The notes under the pieces were generated by a model. The model was not told the origin of the DNA. It did not search any database and was given only the letters and a program-made list of their open reading frames with translations. A DNA stretch of 64,000 nt from Thermoanaerobaculia bacterium (GTDB taxonomy: Bacteria > Acidobacteriota > Thermoanaerobaculia > Multivoradales > JAHEKO01), in contig CAMYOG010000048.1 of NCBI GenBank assembly GCA_947259925.1, forward strand, positions 1 to 64,000, read 5' to 3'. A program made the translations under genes and the position numbers. Position 1 is the first letter of the stretch. Each line of letters begins with the position of its first letter. This document shows, one piece after another, positions 62,330-64,000 of the stretch.

Positions 62330-62796
62330 TTACGCCGCCCCTTTCCGGGCCACCGCGACCAGGCCGAGCCCCTTCCAGGGCAGAAAGCGATCGATCCGCC
62401 GCAGGAGCGGGACCAGGAGATCGAACAGCTTGAGCTGCCACCGGCCGAGCAGCTTCCTGCGCATCACCTTGCCGTTCCACCACCAGGCGGGCACCGACAC
62501 CCGGTTGAAGAACTCCAGACGCTCGATGGTGAACTCCGCCGCGGTCAGCTCCTCGCGGAGGCCGGATCGCGTGTAGCGACAGCGGTGCCCGAGCACCTCT
62601 TCGAGCGGCGAGAAAAGGCCCGGGTCGCGGGGCACGTAGAACGCCAGCCGGCCCCCTTCCTCGAGCACCCGGTGGATGTCCGAGCGCCGCGGCCGGGTCG
62701 GCGACGTGCTCGAGGAAGTTGAGGCAGACGACCTTATCGAACGTACGGCCGATCCGATCGGGGGAAGGCCTCGGCGATCTCGCTCTGCCTCGGCAT
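62330..62796 (-). pseudogene. Class I methyltransferase remnant with two frameshifts
   Basis: Three reading frames join into one plausible product if one base is removed from the five-G run at 62760-62764 and one near 62680-62681. The joined chain goes from MPRQSEIAEAFP through FDKVVCLNFLEHVADP (the C-terminal beta-4 region of SAM methyltransferases) to DIHRVLEEGGRLAFYVPRD and ends in VAVARKGAA. The N-terminal half with the SAM-binding glycine motif is missing: the BNR gene ends three bases before the ATG. Either decayed remnant of a larger gene or frameshift sequencing errors in a truncated one. Confidence 0.65.
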
Positions 62797-62799
62797 CGG

Positions 62800-64000
62800 C
62801 TAGCTCCGGTCGAGGATCCACCAGGAGAAGCCGAAGCGGTCTGCGGGCGCGTCCTGGATCGGTGCCGCCACCGCCAGGCCGCCGGTCGACAGGAACGCGA
62901 TCGGCAGATACTCGCCGCCCGGGTCACGGACGCGCACGTCCTCCTGCTCGCGCCAGACGTCGATTTGGAACGGCTCGGCCAGGATGACGTTCGGCTCCTC
63001 GGTGTCGCCGTCCGGAGCCCGGAGCAACGCCACGTGCGCCGCCATCGAGTCGCCGGAGCCCGAGAACCAGGTCGCCGCCAGCTCGCCCGCCCCACGCGCT
63101 ACGAGGTAGGGAAAGAACGCCACCTCGCTGCCGTGCCAGATTGTCCACTCCCGCCAGCTCGCACCCTGATCGAGCGATCGAGCGAGCCGGATGTCGGTGC
63201 CGTCGCTCCAGAGATGAAAGAGCGCCCCGGCGGCGTCCCAAGCGATCGGCTCGACCCATCGCGGCACCTTGCCTGGATCCCGGAAGGTCGGATTCCAGTC
63301 GCGCTCGCCCGGCGCCGGATGCTTCGACCAGGCCGAGCCACCGTCGGTGCTGACCGCGATCAGCTCCACCCCGGCATCGAAGGAGTGGCCGGACGCCGAG
63401 AGCGGAGTCACTCGCACCGCGAGCTCGCCGGCTGGTCCGATCGCCAGGTGGCTCGAGCCGCCCTGGGGATGGATCCGGTCGCGCTCGGTCCAGCTCCGCC
63501 CGCCGTCGGTGCTGACCGCGTGCGCTACCCCCGCGCCGTCGTTCCAGACCACATGCGCGCTGCCGTCCGGCGTCACCGCGACCCAGGGCCGGTCGTCGAA
63601 TCTGTCTTCCGACAGGAGCGTCCAGGACCAGGTCTCGCCGACGTCGCCGCTGACACCGATCGCGATGTGGGTCCCCTCGAACGTCGAGCGATTGAATCCC
63701 ATGGCGGCGAAGTAGAGCGTGCCGTCCGGGGCGATCGCCAGATCGACGTCCGAGTTGCCGATCGCGCCGTCCTCGGCGGTACCGACGTCGACCCGTGTCC
63801 AGGTCGAACCGCCGTCCGAGCTCTTCCAGAGGTTGGGGACGCTGCGCGGATCGACTCCGGTCACCTGCGAGCCGTAGCCGCTCAGGAACAGGGTGCCGTC
63901 GGGGTGCTCGACGAACATCGGCTCGCGGGCGAGACCTTCGAGGTGCTCCACGGGGGCGGCCAGCACCAGCCTAGCTTCGTCGGTGCGGATCTCGGCCGGG
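62800..64000 (-). CDS. BNR/Asp-box (sialidase-like) repeat protein, 5' end beyond window
   Basis: About 400 codons are present and the frame stays open to the window edge, so the start lies outside. At least four Asp-boxes (S/T-x-D-x-G-x-x-W) are visible: SSDGGSTWTRV, STDGGRSWTE, STDGGSAWSKH and SLDQGASWREW, spaced as in beta-propeller blades. The end is WILDRS. Such propellers occur in sialidases and many extracellular binding proteins; no catalytic Arg triad or Tyr can be confirmed, so an enzymatic role is uncertain. Confidence 0.85.
   Translation of the reverse strand, partial: PAEIRTDEARLVLAAPVEHLEGLAREPMFVEHPDGTLFLSGYGSQVTGVDPRSVPNLWKSSDGGSTWTRVDVGTAEDGAIGNSDVDLAIAPDGTLYFAAMGFNRSTFEGTHIAIGVSGDVGETWSWTLLSEDRFDDRPWVAVTPDGSAHVVWNDGAGVAHAVSTDGGRSWTERDRIHPQGGSSHLAIGPAGELAVRVTPLSASGHSFDAGVELIAVSTDGGSAWSKHPAPGERDWNPTFRDPGKVPRWVEPIAWDAAGALFHLWSDGTDIRLARSLDQGASWREWTIWHGSEVAFFPYLVARGAGELAATWFSGSGDSMAAHVALLRAPDGDTEEPNVILAEPFQIDVWREQEDVRVRDPGGEYLPIAFLSTGGLAVAAPIQDAPADRFGFSWWILDRS

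Overview
High-GC, very densely coded 64 kb fragment of a Gram-negative, diderm bacterium. The outer-membrane evidence is direct: late lipid A/Kdo/heptose genes (waaA, lpxK, an lpxL-type acyltransferase, waaF), a TonB-ExbB-ExbD-ExbD operon, a secretin and an outer-membrane-barrel-like protein. The mix of a DUF4388 protein, a TPR-secretin-cohesin protein, paired GT2-DUF2304 genes, an MXAN_5187-like protein and a lysine-repeat histone-H1-like protein suggests Acidobacteriota (perhaps Thermoanaerobaculia) or a related lineage; this is inference from gene content. No rRNA, tRNA, CRISPR array, transposase or phage gene was seen, and no gene-free gap exceeds about 270 bases.

Layout. 0-3.5 kb (minus): energy-transduction operon exbB-exbD-exbD-tonB-DUF4388-TPR. 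3.7-5 kb (minus): yebC-ruvC. 5.1-8.8 kb (plus): a receiver-like membrane protein, then accD-folC. 8.75-13.2 kb (minus): an acyl-CoA carboxylase beta subunit, a histone-H1-like protein, glyA and a secreted HExxH protein. 13.3-15.9 kb (plus): a TldD/TldE-like pair. 15.9-17.1 kb (minus): a TPR protein and an MXAN_5187-like protein. 17.3-25.7 kb: a pilus regulation and biogenesis island with an NtrC/PilR-like regulator, a PilS-like kinase overlapping pilD, two GspG-like pilin paralogues and two M20 peptidases. A strong sigma-54 promoter lies before one pilin gene, which fits the regulator next door.

25.8-39.2 kb: cell-surface glycan region. It holds two GT-C type membrane glycosyltransferases, an arylsulfotransferase-like protein, an LPG-synthase-TM-like protein, a sulfatase/phosphoglycerol-transferase-like enzyme, two GT2 enzymes, DUF2304, a DPPR-synthase-like UbiA prenyltransferase and a YfhO-like protein. 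A 183-base nested inverted repeat carrying both stop codons separates two convergent genes here. 39.2-41.2 kb: accC and a biotin carrier gene. 41.3-45.5 kb (minus): waaA-lpxK-lpxL-like-waaF, almost every junction overlapping.

45.5-58 kb (plus): the most distinctive block. An ECF sigma factor and a ZAS-type anti-sigma factor open a tightly overlapped operon encoding a hybrid type II secretion/type IV pilus machine: secretin-N-domain protein, GspF, GspE, PilM, PilN, PilO and PilP-like proteins, a TPR-secretin-cohesin lipoprotein and three prepilin-like proteins, followed by dut. 58-64 kb holds a small unknown protein, a DUF3187-like protein, a GT39-like protein, an SGNH hydrolase, a methyltransferase remnant with two apparent single-base frameshifts, and a BNR/Asp-box protein running off the end.
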